Source of the DNA: Paraburkholderia phenazinium
Lineage (GTDB): Bacteria > Pseudomonadota > Gammaproteobacteria > Burkholderiales > Burkholderiaceae
Reading direction: 5' to 3'
Length of the DNA: 64,000 nucleotides
NCBI RefSeq assembly: GCF_900100735.1
Contig: NZ_FNCJ01000005.1
Span: 1 to 64,000 of the forward strand
Of the stretch, positions 8,742 through 16,188 are shown piece by piece. The notes under the pieces are model-generated. The model ran no database searches and was not told the origin of the DNA. It was given only the letters and a program-made list of their open reading frames with translations. Position 1 is the first letter of the stretch. Every line of letters begins with the position of its first letter. The position numbers and the translations under genes are program-made.

Positions 8742-10593
8742 AGCCTTTCACCGTACAAGAAATGGCTTGCTCTAACAGATCGGGTTCAGCTTCCCTGGCG
8801 AGCTTCAGAACCAAAAGTAAGAAAATGAGGCGCGGAATATGAACTGATGCAAATCGAGTTGGATTTTCTTCCACGAGATGCGCCCAGCGATCACAATAAA
8901 AGCGAAATGTCCTGACGGCATCGCAGAGAGACTCTTTAGTGACGACAAGCTGGTAGTGTTTACAGCGACCGAACGCATGACACCAGAGGCCATCGCAGCT
9001 CTGGCCCTTGGGGATTGTTGGAGATGGGCTGTCGCACGGATCATCGCACAGACCTCCGTCTCCAGTAGGTACCAGAAGTTCGGTTCGTACAAATTTGAGA
9101 TTTTTGGGCCTGGCGCTTGGCGTTTTTTCGTCTGCAAGGAACTGCAGGGTGTGGTCAAGCTCAAGCTGAAAGCGTAGGATCATTACTTCGTGCATCTTGA
9201 ACGTGACCGAGCCGTCGAGGTAGTCGCAGGTGGTCTTTAAATCTTTATGTCCGAGTAGTTGCCGCACGGCTTCAATGTCGCCTGATTCCAGATACTCGAA
9301 CTGGGCGTTCGCATTGCGCAACTCTGAGAGTGGCGTGTGCTGGATATCGAACCTGCGCCGAAAAGACTTCTGACGCCCGACGCTGATCGGATTGAACGGT
9401 GTCTTGTAGTTATCCCTTTGCCATCCAAACCATAGCCTTGTTTCATCCTCCGGCACTAATCCGATTGCCTTTAGTTGATCGAGGTTCCACACAAGCAAAG
9501 ACAGGGCATCGCGCAGTGCCATGTCATATTGTTCAACCACGAAAACCGGAGTATCGTCATCGGTACGAGTTTTGGCTGCCTGAATGCTTTTGATGTTTGT
9601 CGGTGAGGGCTTAAGTCCAGAAGTTTCGAGCGTGGCGACGGAAGCAATATTCCATCCACTCCGGGTGAGCAAAAGAATGAACGCCGCGGTCAGTACCGCA
9701 TTAGGCAATCGTTGGCGCGCGTAGAACCAGGGCGCAAGCGTGGATGACAGACAATACTGATCCAGCAGAGGCAGCTTAGGGAGGCGATCAGCGCTTGGGA
9801 CTACCAGCTGCACGCCGTACCCGTTCTTGAAGCCGGTTCTTATCGGCGTTATTCGATAAATGGCCAAGAGCGATGCGACATCATTCAGGTCAAGTTTGTG
9901 CTGTTTCTTATTGTAAAGGTAGTAGCGGAATTTTTCCCGCGACTCGGGGTATGGGATAGCTGAGGAGTGCTCAAGGTTAATCTCCAATTGATCTTGAAGC
10001 CTACAAAGATCATGATAGTCCTCGAACTCTTTCTCGCACGCTCTGGAATACCCCGTCAGAGTTGTTCGCAATTCGTCGACGGCGAGAACTTCTAGGTCGC
10101 GGGTGGGTGTTTCGGGCGGCCATGGTAGCGATGGCTTATGTTGGGGAATCTTCCTGATCTGTCGTTTCAATCGCTGTGGACAGCGATCCATCAGGTCGGA
10201 TATCGCTGTACCTTCTTTCGTTCGACCGCCGGGTAGTTTGAGAAGGTGGCGAATAGCTGAACAGGCTATGGCCTTTGAATTATTCGCCCATCGGGAACAT
10301 TCTTGTATGTCGCCTTCGATCGCGATTAGGATCGATATAACCAGTTGGTCAGACAGGTCGTTCATTGGTGCCTGACACAACGCCAACTTTGCACGCGACA
10401 GTAGCGGAATGACTGCCCTGATCCAATGTGCCGTACCGTAATCAATCGGTTGAGAGATGGAGTAGTCGCTTATATAACCAAGAGCTGTCCCTAGCCATGA
10501 TCGACTTTCCACCCACGGCGAGCCCAAGGTTACTACCGGCGACAGTGTCTTCACGATCGCACGTTTCGTTGTATGGATCCGAAAGGTAGCCAT
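8728..10593 (-). CDS. Large tyrosine recombinase (first of island 2)
   Basis: First gene of the island 2 operon, about 621 residues from the ATG at 10593 (MATFRIHTT); an upstream start at 10614 is possible. Catalytic motifs: TRSGWNIASVATL with the first Arg near residue 308, the HTPLSELRN box near 423, and LLGHKDLKTTCDYLDG near 455 with the His and nucleophilic Tyr. The C-terminal 130 residues include Cys and His clusters (CDGLWCHAFGRCKHY) suggesting a metal-binding tail. Its start is only about 110 bp from the comM junction at 10703, the normal place for an integrase gene beside its own attachment site. It overlaps the second recombinase gene by 14 bp. Confidence 0.85.
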   Translation of the reverse strand: MATFRIHTTKRAIVKTLSPVVTLGSPWVESRSWLGTALGYISDYSISQPIDYGTAHWIRAVIPLLSRAKLALCQAPMNDLSDQLVISILIAIEGDIQECSRWANNSKAIACSAIRHLLKLPGGRTKEGTAISDLMDRCPQRLKRQIRKIPQHKPSLPWPPETPTRDLEVLAVDELRTTLTGYSRACEKEFEDYHDLCRLQDQLEINLEHSSAIPYPESREKFRYYLYNKKQHKLDLNDVASLLAIYRITPIRTGFKNGYGVQLVVPSADRLPKLPLLDQYCLSSTLAPWFYARQRLPNAVLTAAFILLLTRSGWNIASVATLETSGLKPSPTNIKSIQAAKTRTDDDTPVFVVEQYDMALRDALSLLVWNLDQLKAIGLVPEDETRLWFGWQRDNYKTPFNPISVGRQKSFRRRFDIQHTPLSELRNANAQFEYLESGDIEAVRQLLGHKDLKTTCDYLDGSVTFKMHEVMILRFQLELDHTLQFLADEKTPSARPKNLKFVRTELLVPTGDGGLCDDPCDSPSPTIPKGQSCDGLWCHAFGRCKHYQLVVTKESLCDAVRTFRFYCDRWAHLVEENPTRFASVHIPRLIFLLLVLKLAREAEPDLLEQAISCTVKGCGPA

Positions 10594-10690
10594 ACCTTCC
10601 CGCGTTCCGAGCACAGTACGTCAGTTATAGGCCACAGTGCATTGAATTGCTTGAGTTTTTTTTGCGTTCGTTCGGTAGGAACGTTTTGAA

Positions 10691-10711
10691 GCTAGCACTT
10701 CGTCGCGGCGA
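10691..10711 (-). other. Attachment junction of island 2 in comM
   Basis: On the minus strand the comM reading (ending ATCGCCGCG) passes through ACGAA into GTGCTAGCTTC, where the family consensus would read ATGAAYCC for Met-Asn-Pro. The match to comM therefore ends within a few bases of 10703. The exact crossover cannot be fixed without the other end of the element. The TAGCTT just inside the element also occurs just inside island 1's right end. Confidence 0.6.
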
Positions 10712-10826
10712 TCAACTGGCAGGCCGCCGGGAAATCCGCCTGCAAGGCAGCGCGGGAAATCGTGATGCGCCCAGCTTCCAGCGGTTCACGCAGCGTCTCC
10801 AGCACGTGACGATCGAATTCAGGAAG
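10704..10826 (-). pseudogene. comM: comM internal fragment, 41 codons
   Basis: The minus strand encodes [16 protein letters not shown] and so on to QLIAA. This is the part of ComM/YifB that directly follows the Walker B motif (family form LDELPEFDRRVLEALREPLE). It continues exactly in frame from the last intact codon of the 5' fragment at 40830, so the two pieces were one gene. Some residues differ from the usual Burkholderia form (R to H, ARF to AAC), which fits loss of selection. The 3' third of comM is not in the window. Confidence 0.9.
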
Positions 10827-10838
10827 TTAGCTGTTTGG
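10827..10838 (+). repeat. Island 1 left-end inverted repeat
   Basis: TTAGCTGTTTGG, reading inward from the comM junction. It matches TTAGCTTTTTGG at the right end (minus strand, 40821-40810) with one mismatch. The first two bases overlap the complement of the comM GAA codon, so the left boundary is ambiguous by two bases. It is probably a recombinase core-binding arm. Confidence 0.65.
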
Positions 10839-10980
10839 CATGCTTTGAGATAAATCTTGTCAACGCTTGAGCCGCCCGTGGGCTCGTCGGATGGTCACTT
10901 TGCGGTGTCGGCCACGATGCAATCAGGGCCACTTGACTCCAAAGAATTTGCTTTTGAATGGAGAAGAATATTTATATTTT

Positions 10981-11124
10981 GGGCAAGCCGTCTGTAAGAC
11001 GGCGCGTCAGGTTCAAGTGTGTGCAACTTGGGAACCGCCGAAGGCGGCTGTCCACATCCTTGTGATGTGGGCAGCCAAGTTGTGCACACGGGGCTCCCCA
11101 CAGGCAAAAGGTAAGCGACCTGAC
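10981..11124. ncRNA. Candidate structured RNA with nested stems
   Basis: A dense set of complementary arms closes on itself. GTCAGGT (11006-11012) pairs with ACCTGAC (11118-11124). Inside it GTGTG-loop-CAACTTGG (11017-11031) pairs with CCAAGTTG-loop-CACAC (11075-11089). That stem encloses CCGCC-GAA-GGCGG (11035-11047) and GCTG-T-CCACATC (11047-11058), which pairs with GATGTGG-G-CAGC (11064-11075). GGGG-CT-CCCC (11090-11099) and GCCGTCT-GTA-AGACGGC (10987-11003) flank it. There is no convincing reading frame. HEARO/omega-RNA (IscB guide RNA) is my leading guess, but there is no IscB or TnpB gene nearby. An intron or other ribozyme remnant is also possible. The fold is clear; the identity is not. 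Confidence 0.55.
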
Positions 11125-11549
11125 TATCCCGACACCCATTGACCATGACAAGCCCGAATTCGGATGCTATCTCCTCATGAAACGCCGTTCGAACCTATAA
11201 GAGTCGGATGCCGGGGGCGAATCTGCCTGCCACGGTTTTCGGGCTCTTCGCAGGCGGGACTGGCAAACCATCGCATTGTAGGCGCGAGACTGTAGGCGAG
11301 ATGGCTCATACCAGTCTGTATCGGTAATCTTTTTTCAGAGTGAACGTTTGCAGGCGGCGACCATTTCGTTTTGGGGGTGCTTTTTAAGGCTGTTTGAAAG
11401 CGTGAGCCGACGTAGTGAATCGCGCAGACCTTGAATGGCGAAGCTAACAAATAGTGAATCCGGTTTTCGCGGCTAAGTAGCTGCTGCTGAAGGGGTAGCT
11501 CTTTGGCCAAAAGTCCCTAGGTTTCCCCCCGAACCCCTTCCGCTCGACA
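11125..11549. other. Non-coding stretch, nothing identified
   Basis: About 425 bp after the structured region. It contains the palindrome CCGAATTCGG near 11155 and no convincing gene; a 111-residue minus-strand reading at 11175-11510 has no recognisable features. It may be the 3' part of the same RNA element or a degraded insertion. Confidence 0.4.
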
Positions 11550-12056
11550 TCATTGCGTGGTCCCTTTCGTCGGCAATAGGCCCATAAAAGGCCCTTGCAC
11601 ATACCGCATTAGCTCGAATTCGACCGCGCCAAAAGTGTATCGCTTAGCCACCTCGTCGACCGTCACACGCGGCACTTGCGCGACAAATTGCCCCGCGTGT
11701 GTTTCTACTTGAAACCCAACAACTCTAACCGCTCCCGGCATATTTTCGACTCTTCCAAATTCGCGGCGCAGTGCGGAAGCCTCAGTTTGATTTTTAGGGT
11801 AAATGGCCCAACACTCGTTCATATAAAAAATAAAGTCGGCGTCGACCTTTTTTGCTGCCTTTTTGGTTAATTCTGCTGCGGTGTTTTGCGGCATGTTCCG
11901 TAAATCAAAATTGAAATTTTCCCCGGTGCCGAATTTTCCGACATGCACAAATTCAGATAACTTTCCTTCGCGCTCCATCTGTTTTCGCGCGTTCTCAATG
12001 CACGCTGAGACAAAATGACGCGTTTCCATATTCAATAGTGTTTCGTATTCGTTCAC
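11550..12056 (-). CDS. Hypothetical protein, 168 aa
   Basis: A soluble protein of balanced composition that I do not recognise. It has no signal peptide or membrane segment. Features: a helical N-terminus (ETRHFVSACIENARKQMER), a middle AELTKKAAKKVDADFIFYMNECW, and a strand-rich C-terminus. An alternative start at the ATG at 12029 (METRHF) would remove 9 residues. It lies about 80 bp downstream of the XRE regulator on the same strand and may be co-transcribed. The coding call rests on length and amino-acid balance. Confidence 0.6.
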   Translation of the reverse strand: MNEYETLLNMETRHFVSACIENARKQMEREGKLSEFVHVGKFGTGENFNFDLRNMPQNTAAELTKKAAKKVDADFIFYMNECWAIYPKNQTEASALRREFGRVENMPGAVRVVGFQVETHAGQFVAQVPRVTVDEVAKRYTFGAVEFELMRYVQGPFMGLLPTKGTTQ

Positions 12057-12135
12057 TGCGGTCCTAACATTTAGACAGCTTTAGATATTACCCAATTATT
12101 CGGATTCACTCGGCTCGCTTACGACGCCCCGACTT

Positions 12136-12414
12136 TTATTCCCGAGGCCGTAGTTGCGCAGCAACCTCGGAGCCGTCCGGATTTGCGAGAAGTGTCTGCG
12201 GGTCGACGCCTAGTGCGTTCGTAATTCGTTGCAAATTGTCCAGGGTGATGTTGGTGACTGAGCGCTCCACTTGGCTTATGTAAGTGCGGTGAAATCCACA
12301 GGTTTCACTCAGGCGCTCCTGTGACAGCTTTTGCTCCATTCGCAACCGACGAACATTCTCGGCGAGCCTGCGCCGTAGCCAAGGGTCGATATCTTTCTTA
12401 TCAATTTCTTCCAT
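12136..12414 (-). CDS. XRE-family transcriptional regulator
   Basis: A 92-residue protein made almost only of a Cro/CI-type helix-turn-helix: RRLRMEQKLSQERLSETCGFHRTYISQVERSVTN, then the usual TLDNLQRITNALGVDPQTLL. The FHRTYISQVERG-like recognition helix and small size resemble C-proteins of restriction systems and small island regulators. Its promoter region faces a rightward gene at 12619, and a perfect 10-bp inverted repeat lies between them (12468-12490). It probably represses itself and the divergent genes (inference). Confidence 0.88.
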   Translation of the reverse strand: MEEIDKKDIDPWLRRRLAENVRRLRMEQKLSQERLSETCGFHRTYISQVERSVTNITLDNLQRITNALGVDPQTLLANPDGSEVAAQLRPRE

Positions 12415-12454
12415 TCCCGGAGGGTGGCGGAACGTCGCCTCTTCGTCTACCTTC

Positions 12455-12495
12455 TAAACATCTACTGTGTTTACACATACTGTGTAAACATCTAC
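12455..12495. promoter_or_regulatory. Palindromic operator in a divergent promoter region
   Basis: TGTTTACACA (12468-12477) and TGTGTAAACA (12481-12490) form a perfect inverted repeat around a 3-bp spacer. The 11-mer TAAACATCTAC also occurs twice in direct orientation (12455-12465 and 12485-12495). The site is 54-76 bp upstream of the XRE gene start, so that protein is the likely ligand. Confidence 0.7.
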
Positions 12496-12618
12496 AATCG
12501 AAATCATCGAACGAACGAGAGGCGCTCGGAATGCCCCCTCAGGCCTTCCATTTCGAATTGATAACTCGCTCCTGTGGACGAGTCTTATGGCCGTTGCTCA
12601 TCAAGAGTTGGAGCAAGC

Positions 12619-13218
12619 ATGGTTTTCATATTTTTCTGCGTGAGTGGTGTCCTTGGTCCAATGCGTCATCACCCATCATTGACCACGCGCGAAGGCGAGC
12701 CTAAGGCGATTCGACCGCTTGATGTGGACACGACGCTGATAGCGGACGCGCTGGACGCCTATCCAGGCGCGGCGGTCGTCATCGCCAACGATTGGCCGTT
12801 CTACTACGACTTGGAGGGCCTGCGGGGAGCCGGCGGCGAATTTGAGCGGCTCATTGTCAATGTCGTCCGTACGCTAGGCGGCACCAAACAGGAGGCAGTC
12901 CTTGATTTCATGGCAGGTCGCACCGAGCCATTTATTGTCATCGCGTCGCAGGACTTTGAGTTCACCGAGAAAACAGCTTCCGTACGCATTGATATTGACC
13001 ATAAAAATGGGTTCGATGACGCTGCCCGAGTAAGTCTTCTGCAGCACCTTCGCGCGCTGGGAGAGCCTGCGCAGAAGCCACTTTCCGAAGACGACGTGCT
13101 GAGGGCTTCGGTCAGCGGGCGCGACCTGCGACGCGCGCAGAAACTGTTCTTACCGTTATGTGCAAGCAATGACGCAGCATTCCAACGCGAGCTCCGCTTG
13201 CTCATCGCGCGGGGGTAA
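12619..13218 (+). CDS. Hypothetical protein, 199 aa
   Basis: Not recognised. The start chosen is the ATG at 12619, preceded by a GGAG ribosome-binding site eight bases upstream; an ATG at 12661 (MRHHPS) is an alternative. If 12619 is right, the protein begins with a short hydrophobic stretch (VFIFFCVSGVLG) that could be an anchor. The rest is soluble: AVVIANDWPFYYDLE, then a helical C-terminus. It is the first of a rightward run of small genes downstream of the operator at 12468-12490. Function unknown. Confidence 0.6.
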   Translation: MVFIFFCVSGVLGPMRHHPSLTTREGEPKAIRPLDVDTTLIADALDAYPGAAVVIANDWPFYYDLEGLRGAGGEFERLIVNVVRTLGGTKQEAVLDFMAGRTEPFIVIASQDFEFTEKTASVRIDIDHKNGFDDAARVSLLQHLRALGEPAQKPLSEDDVLRASVSGRDLRRAQKLFLPLCASNDAAFQRELRLLIARG

Positions 13219-13220
13219 CC

Positions 13221-13404
13221 GTGAGGTTTCAAATTGCCTCTGATTTGCATCATGAGCTAGCTGTCCGAGGCTCGCAAATGTCGCAGCCGCTCGCGCTTGC
13301 GGACGGTAATGTGGACGTCCTGATAACTTTCGTGATGTATGGGTCCTTCACGAAGAGCTCGACCTGGAAGCCACCGAGCTCAACTCCTCAGCCGGAGACT
13401 ATTA
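13221..13404 (+). pseudogene. Metallophosphoesterase N-terminal remnant
   Basis: The GTG at 13221 opens a reading MRFQIASDLHHE, the first metal-binding motif (D-x-H) of calcineurin-like phosphoesterases, followed by a plausible ADGNVDVL. The expected GD and GNH motifs never appear. After about residue 34 the reading loses sense, while another frame (13321-13405) encodes a sensible tail DNFRDVWVLHEELDLEATE and then stops. This looks like an internal deletion that fused the start of a phosphoesterase to the end of another gene, out of frame. Confidence 0.5.
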
Positions 13405-13770
13405 ATGGCACTTTACCTGCATGAGCCGCCGAACGAGGATGACGATGTTGTTCGCCTAGAGTCTTGGTCAATCAGAGAGTTCGACGGTGGTGGAAGACAT
13501 TTTGTTGGATTCTCACTCGAAACGCACGATGGGCGAGTGAGTACCGCAATCACAGAGCTGGACGTCGAAGCCAGAACCGCACGGACTGCCAGCGGACGCA
13601 GGTATGAGTTAGTTGGTGGAAGTGGGTACAACAGCGACGCGGAGTATGTGTTTAACAGAGTTAAGGAAATCATCGGAAACGGGCAGCCCTGGAAAGACAT
13701 AAGCGAACAACTCATCCCTGGTAGCCGTCGACCGAGACAGCGCATAGTCTGGCCCGAAGATGAGCAGTAA
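13405..13770 (+). CDS. Hypothetical protein, 121 aa
   Basis: A small acidic soluble protein starting at the ATG at 13405 (MALYLHEPP); the longer reading from 13339 adds 22 low-quality residues. It looks strand-rich (WSIREFDGGGRHFVGFSLETHDGRVSTAITELDVEARTA). The tail is basic and Pro-rich. I do not recognise a family. It overlaps the end of the broken gene before it, which suggests that gene was once the upstream member of the same operon. Confidence 0.65.
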   Translation: MALYLHEPPNEDDDVVRLESWSIREFDGGGRHFVGFSLETHDGRVSTAITELDVEARTARTASGRRYELVGGSGYNSDAEYVFNRVKEIIGNGQPWKDISEQLIPGSRRPRQRIVWPEDEQ

Positions 13771-13824
13771 GCTGGCTGCCCCTCAAATTTGTGAGCAGAG
13801 GGCCTGTCACACGAGGAGGCCGGA

Positions 13825-14292
13825 ATGAAGCGCGCCGACAGGGGGCGACAGATTTTATGGTCAGCCCGAGCTTATGCAGGGGAGTACCTAGGAGAGTGTG
13901 AGGCGCTTCCCTTGCTCAGCTCTACGAGCGGGGAAGCCGAGTTGCGAAACGTTCCACGATTGTTGTCTTCGCCGGCCGCTCGTCATTTTGCTGCGATGCT
14001 CATCAACCTCAGCGAAAGGGCTCGCTATTACTGTCCGCTAGAGCCTAAGGCAACCCCTTGTCACCTGATGACCGTATTTGTTGAGCGCGTTGTGAACCGC
14101 TCGACGGACGTTAGAGTTCTGGTCGCGCGGCTCGATGTTGTGCTGGATGGATGTTGCGCCTTCGCGAGCATCACAGCGGAAAGAGAGCCCCGGATTGATG
14201 TCCCCGCCGTAGCATATGACGGCTGGGACGGTGTCTGGGACATCGTTCTCAAAGTGCTTCGCGCGATTCTTTCGACGCACACCGGTCCCTGA
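13825..14292 (+). CDS. Hypothetical protein, 155 aa
   Basis: A soluble protein with no family I can name and no membrane segment. A GAGG sequence lies just upstream of its ATG (cacgaggaggccggaatg). The middle contains a helical AARHFAAMLINLSERARYY stretch and the C-terminus a strand-helix pattern ending WDIVLKVLRAIL. It lies in a run of rightward small genes typical of Burkholderia accessory regions. Confidence 0.55.
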   Translation: MKRADRGRQILWSARAYAGEYLGECEALPLLSSTSGEAELRNVPRLLSSPAARHFAAMLINLSERARYYCPLEPKATPCHLMTVFVERVVNRSTDVRVLVARLDVVLDGCCAFASITAEREPRIDVPAVAYDGWDGVWDIVLKVLRAILSTHTGP

Positions 14293-14380
14293 TTGATAAC
14301 TTCGTACGCGCAATTCCGAAGCAAGATGTGAATCCTGTTCGCGCGTGGTCGAACGGAATGCGGCTAACAAGGGGAAGCGA

Positions 14381-14581
14381 ATGACGATGCCGGATGAGAG
14401 AGCTCGCGCATTAATCCGTGCGCGTGAACTGCTGACAGAGTTAGCTCAGTCGCGTGAACCTGTCGTCGTGCAGGCAGTGAGAGAAAGGGCCAATGACGTG
14501 CTGCGCCATTACCCGGACGATGGCATGCTGGCGGCCATCGCCAGGGACACGATTTGGCTCGACTGGCCCAGACGGATATAG
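14381..14581 (+). CDS. BPSL0761-family small protein
   Basis: A 66-residue protein starting MTMPDERARALIRARELLTEL, the characteristic opening of the BPSL0761 family common in Burkholderia accessory DNA. The rest (VRERANDVLRHYPDDGML) also fits. The ATG at 14381 was chosen over 14345 for this match and for the AAGGGGAAGCGA ribosome-binding site. The gene after it starts 2 bp past the stop, so they form an operon. The molecular function of the family is not known to me. Confidence 0.8.
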   Translation: MTMPDERARALIRARELLTELAQSREPVVVQAVRERANDVLRHYPDDGMLAAIARDTIWLDWPRRI

Positions 14582-14583
14582 AA

Positions 14584-15429
14584 ATGCCCGAAATATCCTT
14601 CCGGGACAAAATTGAGCGACAAGCAATGGCTGCTAGGCGCGAGATGCTGCGGACTGGGGAGTTGATATCTGACGGCGAATTCCGCAAGCGTTTGCATGTC
14701 AGCGACCGTCAGTTCGCTCGCATGATGTCAAAGGGAGACATATTCTCTATCGAAGTCGATGGCATGACGTGCTTTCCGGCATTTCTTGCGGCGCGCGAGC
14801 TTGACCTCAAGCGTCTGCATTCAATCTGCCGCTTGCTAGTGCCGGCGCCGCCTACATGTCGGCTCGGATATCTTTCGTCGAGGCAGGTCAACATTGGTGG
14901 TATTTCGCCTCTCGAAGCGCTTCGCGACGAGAGGCAATACCGGTTGTTGCGCCGGATGGCGGCCGCGTACGCAGCGGAATGGTCGCGAACTTCCGTCACG
15001 ATATACGTGGGCCGTCACCAGAACGAGCCCAGTGATACCGAACCCACGTTGACTGCGATTGACGAAGTCGACCCCCGAGTAAATATCTGGAAACGTATGG
15101 TAGGTGCCCTACAATCGGGCGGGTACATCTATCCGTGCGGGCCGTATCCGCGTGCACCTGTGGCGACGGTATTCATCGCCCGCCATCCCGCCGGGCAGGC
15201 ACCGGCCTCGTCTGAAGCGCGTATCGACGTAAGCGTCGTTGACGGTATAGCGCGTGCGGTCATCGCCATCCACAAAGGGCCGACCTACGAACTGGACTCA
15301 ATCCAAGTCGCGAACGAAGAAAGCATAGTCGACGTCGTACTTCGCTTTGCTGTAGCTGCGAGAAAAAGCGAGTCAAAGTCGCGATATAGTTTCAGGGGAG
15401 ATGCATGGGCAGGTGAACACGGCCGCTGA
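14584..15429 (+). CDS. Putative DNA-binding protein with ParS/MbcA-like segment
   Basis: A 281-residue protein starting MPEISFRDKIERQA. Its N-terminal 60 residues (GELISDGEFRKRLHVSDRQFARMMSKG) read like a winged or helix-turn-helix DNA-binding part. Residues about 95-125 contain GISPLEALRDERQYRLLRRM, reminiscent of the short-repeat domain of MbcA/ParS/Xre antitoxins. The rest is not recognised. It follows the BPSL0761-family gene by 2 bp, an arrangement I associate with Burkholderia genomes. An antitoxin or regulator role is only a suggestion; no RES-type toxin is beside it. Confidence 0.55.
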   Translation: MPEISFRDKIERQAMAARREMLRTGELISDGEFRKRLHVSDRQFARMMSKGDIFSIEVDGMTCFPAFLAARELDLKRLHSICRLLVPAPPTCRLGYLSSRQVNIGGISPLEALRDERQYRLLRRMAAAYAAEWSRTSVTIYVGRHQNEPSDTEPTLTAIDEVDPRVNIWKRMVGALQSGGYIYPCGPYPRAPVATVFIARHPAGQAPASSEARIDVSVVDGIARAVIAIHKGPTYELDSIQVANEESIVDVVLRFAVAARKSESKSRYSFRGDAWAGEHGR

Positions 15430-15482
15430 ACGGGCCAGCCGATGCACTCTCGAGTGCCGCGATAAACCGGCTAGAGGGAAAT

Positions 15483-15704
15483 TCAATGAAGGTGCGCACG
15501 CTCAAGCATAAACGACGTGGCGTCACGCACTTGAGCAGCGACGAAGCCGCGCGCCTTGTCGAAAGTCAATCGCCGACCTGCCACGTATGCCGAACAGATA
15601 ACGGCTGCGGAAGGAGCTCTTTCGGGCGCATTAAGACGCCCGACGCACATGTTCGAGCCATAGGCGAAATACAAGAAATGGTCTGGTCTTGTGGTTAGCG
15701 TCAT
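15483..15704 (-). pseudogene. Gamma-glutamylcyclotransferase-like remnant
   Basis: The minus strand encodes FLYFAYGSNMCVGRL and, 25 residues on, RRLTFDK, the N-terminal signature of the GGCT/AIG2 fold. Only about 50 residues of the domain remain. The catalytic Glu region and the C-terminal half are absent, and the reading ends in unrelated residues. It is a truncated copy, presumably left by an earlier rearrangement of island cargo. Confidence 0.55.
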
Positions 15705-15723
15705 TTTTTGCTGTCGGTATGAT

Positions 15724-16158
15724 TCACAGCCATTTGAGCATGCAGACGGCAGTTGCCGGACAGAGGTCTGCGAACTGTGAGCTTGTCTGGAGCATAATCG
15801 GAGCGCTTTCTCGGGCTACAACTTCGTATCCTTTCTTCCGGAAGAACTCTCCAGCTGTTGTGGTTAGCAACCATAGGTTGGAAACGCCGCTTGCGCGTGC
15901 ATGCAGTTCCATCCGTGAAACCAAACTGCCTGCAAGACCCATGTCGCAAGCGCTGCGCGCGACCACTAGCGACCGCAGCAGCGCATCTTGGCCGAATCGC
16001 TCTAACCCGATGCTCCCGACGAGCGCGCCGTCCTCACTTTCAGCAACCAGAAAGTTGTCGAGCAGGGACGCGTGGACGTCAGAAGCCGCCAATTGGTTAT
16101 TTGTGAGCAAAGTTCTAATGACGTCGAGGTCTTCGCTAAAAGCGGCACGAATTTGCAT
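15724..16158 (-). CDS. GNAT N-acetyltransferase, ArsN2-like
   Basis: A 144-residue acetyltransferase of the GNAT fold. The central LLRSLVVARSACDMGLAGSLVSRM matches the acetyl-CoA binding motif A, although the usual R/Q-x-x-G-x-G/A is degraded. LLTTTAGEFFRKKGYEVVAR and the C-terminal FADLCPATAVCMLK are the signature of the ArsN2 group, found with arsenic resistance operons. No ars genes are nearby, so its substrate here is uncertain. It looks full length. Confidence 0.75.
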   Translation of the reverse strand: MQIRAAFSEDLDVIRTLLTNNQLAASDVHASLLDNFLVAESEDGALVGSIGLERFGQDALLRSLVVARSACDMGLAGSLVSRMELHARASGVSNLWLLTTTAGEFFRKKGYEVVARESAPIMLQTSSQFADLCPATAVCMLKWL

Positions 16159-16188
16159 AGTTTATGCAGTCGCAGAAATAGTGCGGTC

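Larger units (their letters stand above)
1..10703. mobile_element. Island 2: left integrative element, right end only
   Basis: From the left edge to 10703 every gene lies on the minus strand and belongs to a multi-recombinase module. The module starts about 90 bp from a second break in comM, after codons for the IAA of the IAAMNPCPCG motif. The other end of the element and the 3' end of comM must lie left of the window. What is visible is the recombination operon (2478-10593) and the later IS66 insertion. The name island 2 is mine. Extent, cargo and mobility are unknown. Confidence 0.7.

Noticed and set aside
10647..10853. 68-codon plus-strand frame over the comM fragment
   Set aside because: The minus strand here encodes the ComM continuation, which explains the sequence fully.
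11017..11089. Group II intron starting at GTGTG
   Set aside because: No domain V or intron-encoded protein could be recognised, and the stem order does not fit.
10981..11124. Retron ncRNA partnered with the reverse transcriptase at 29410
   Set aside because: The enzyme is a nitrilase fusion of the DRT1 type, not a retron RT, and lies 18 kb away. The closing 7-bp stem alone is not enough to call a retron.
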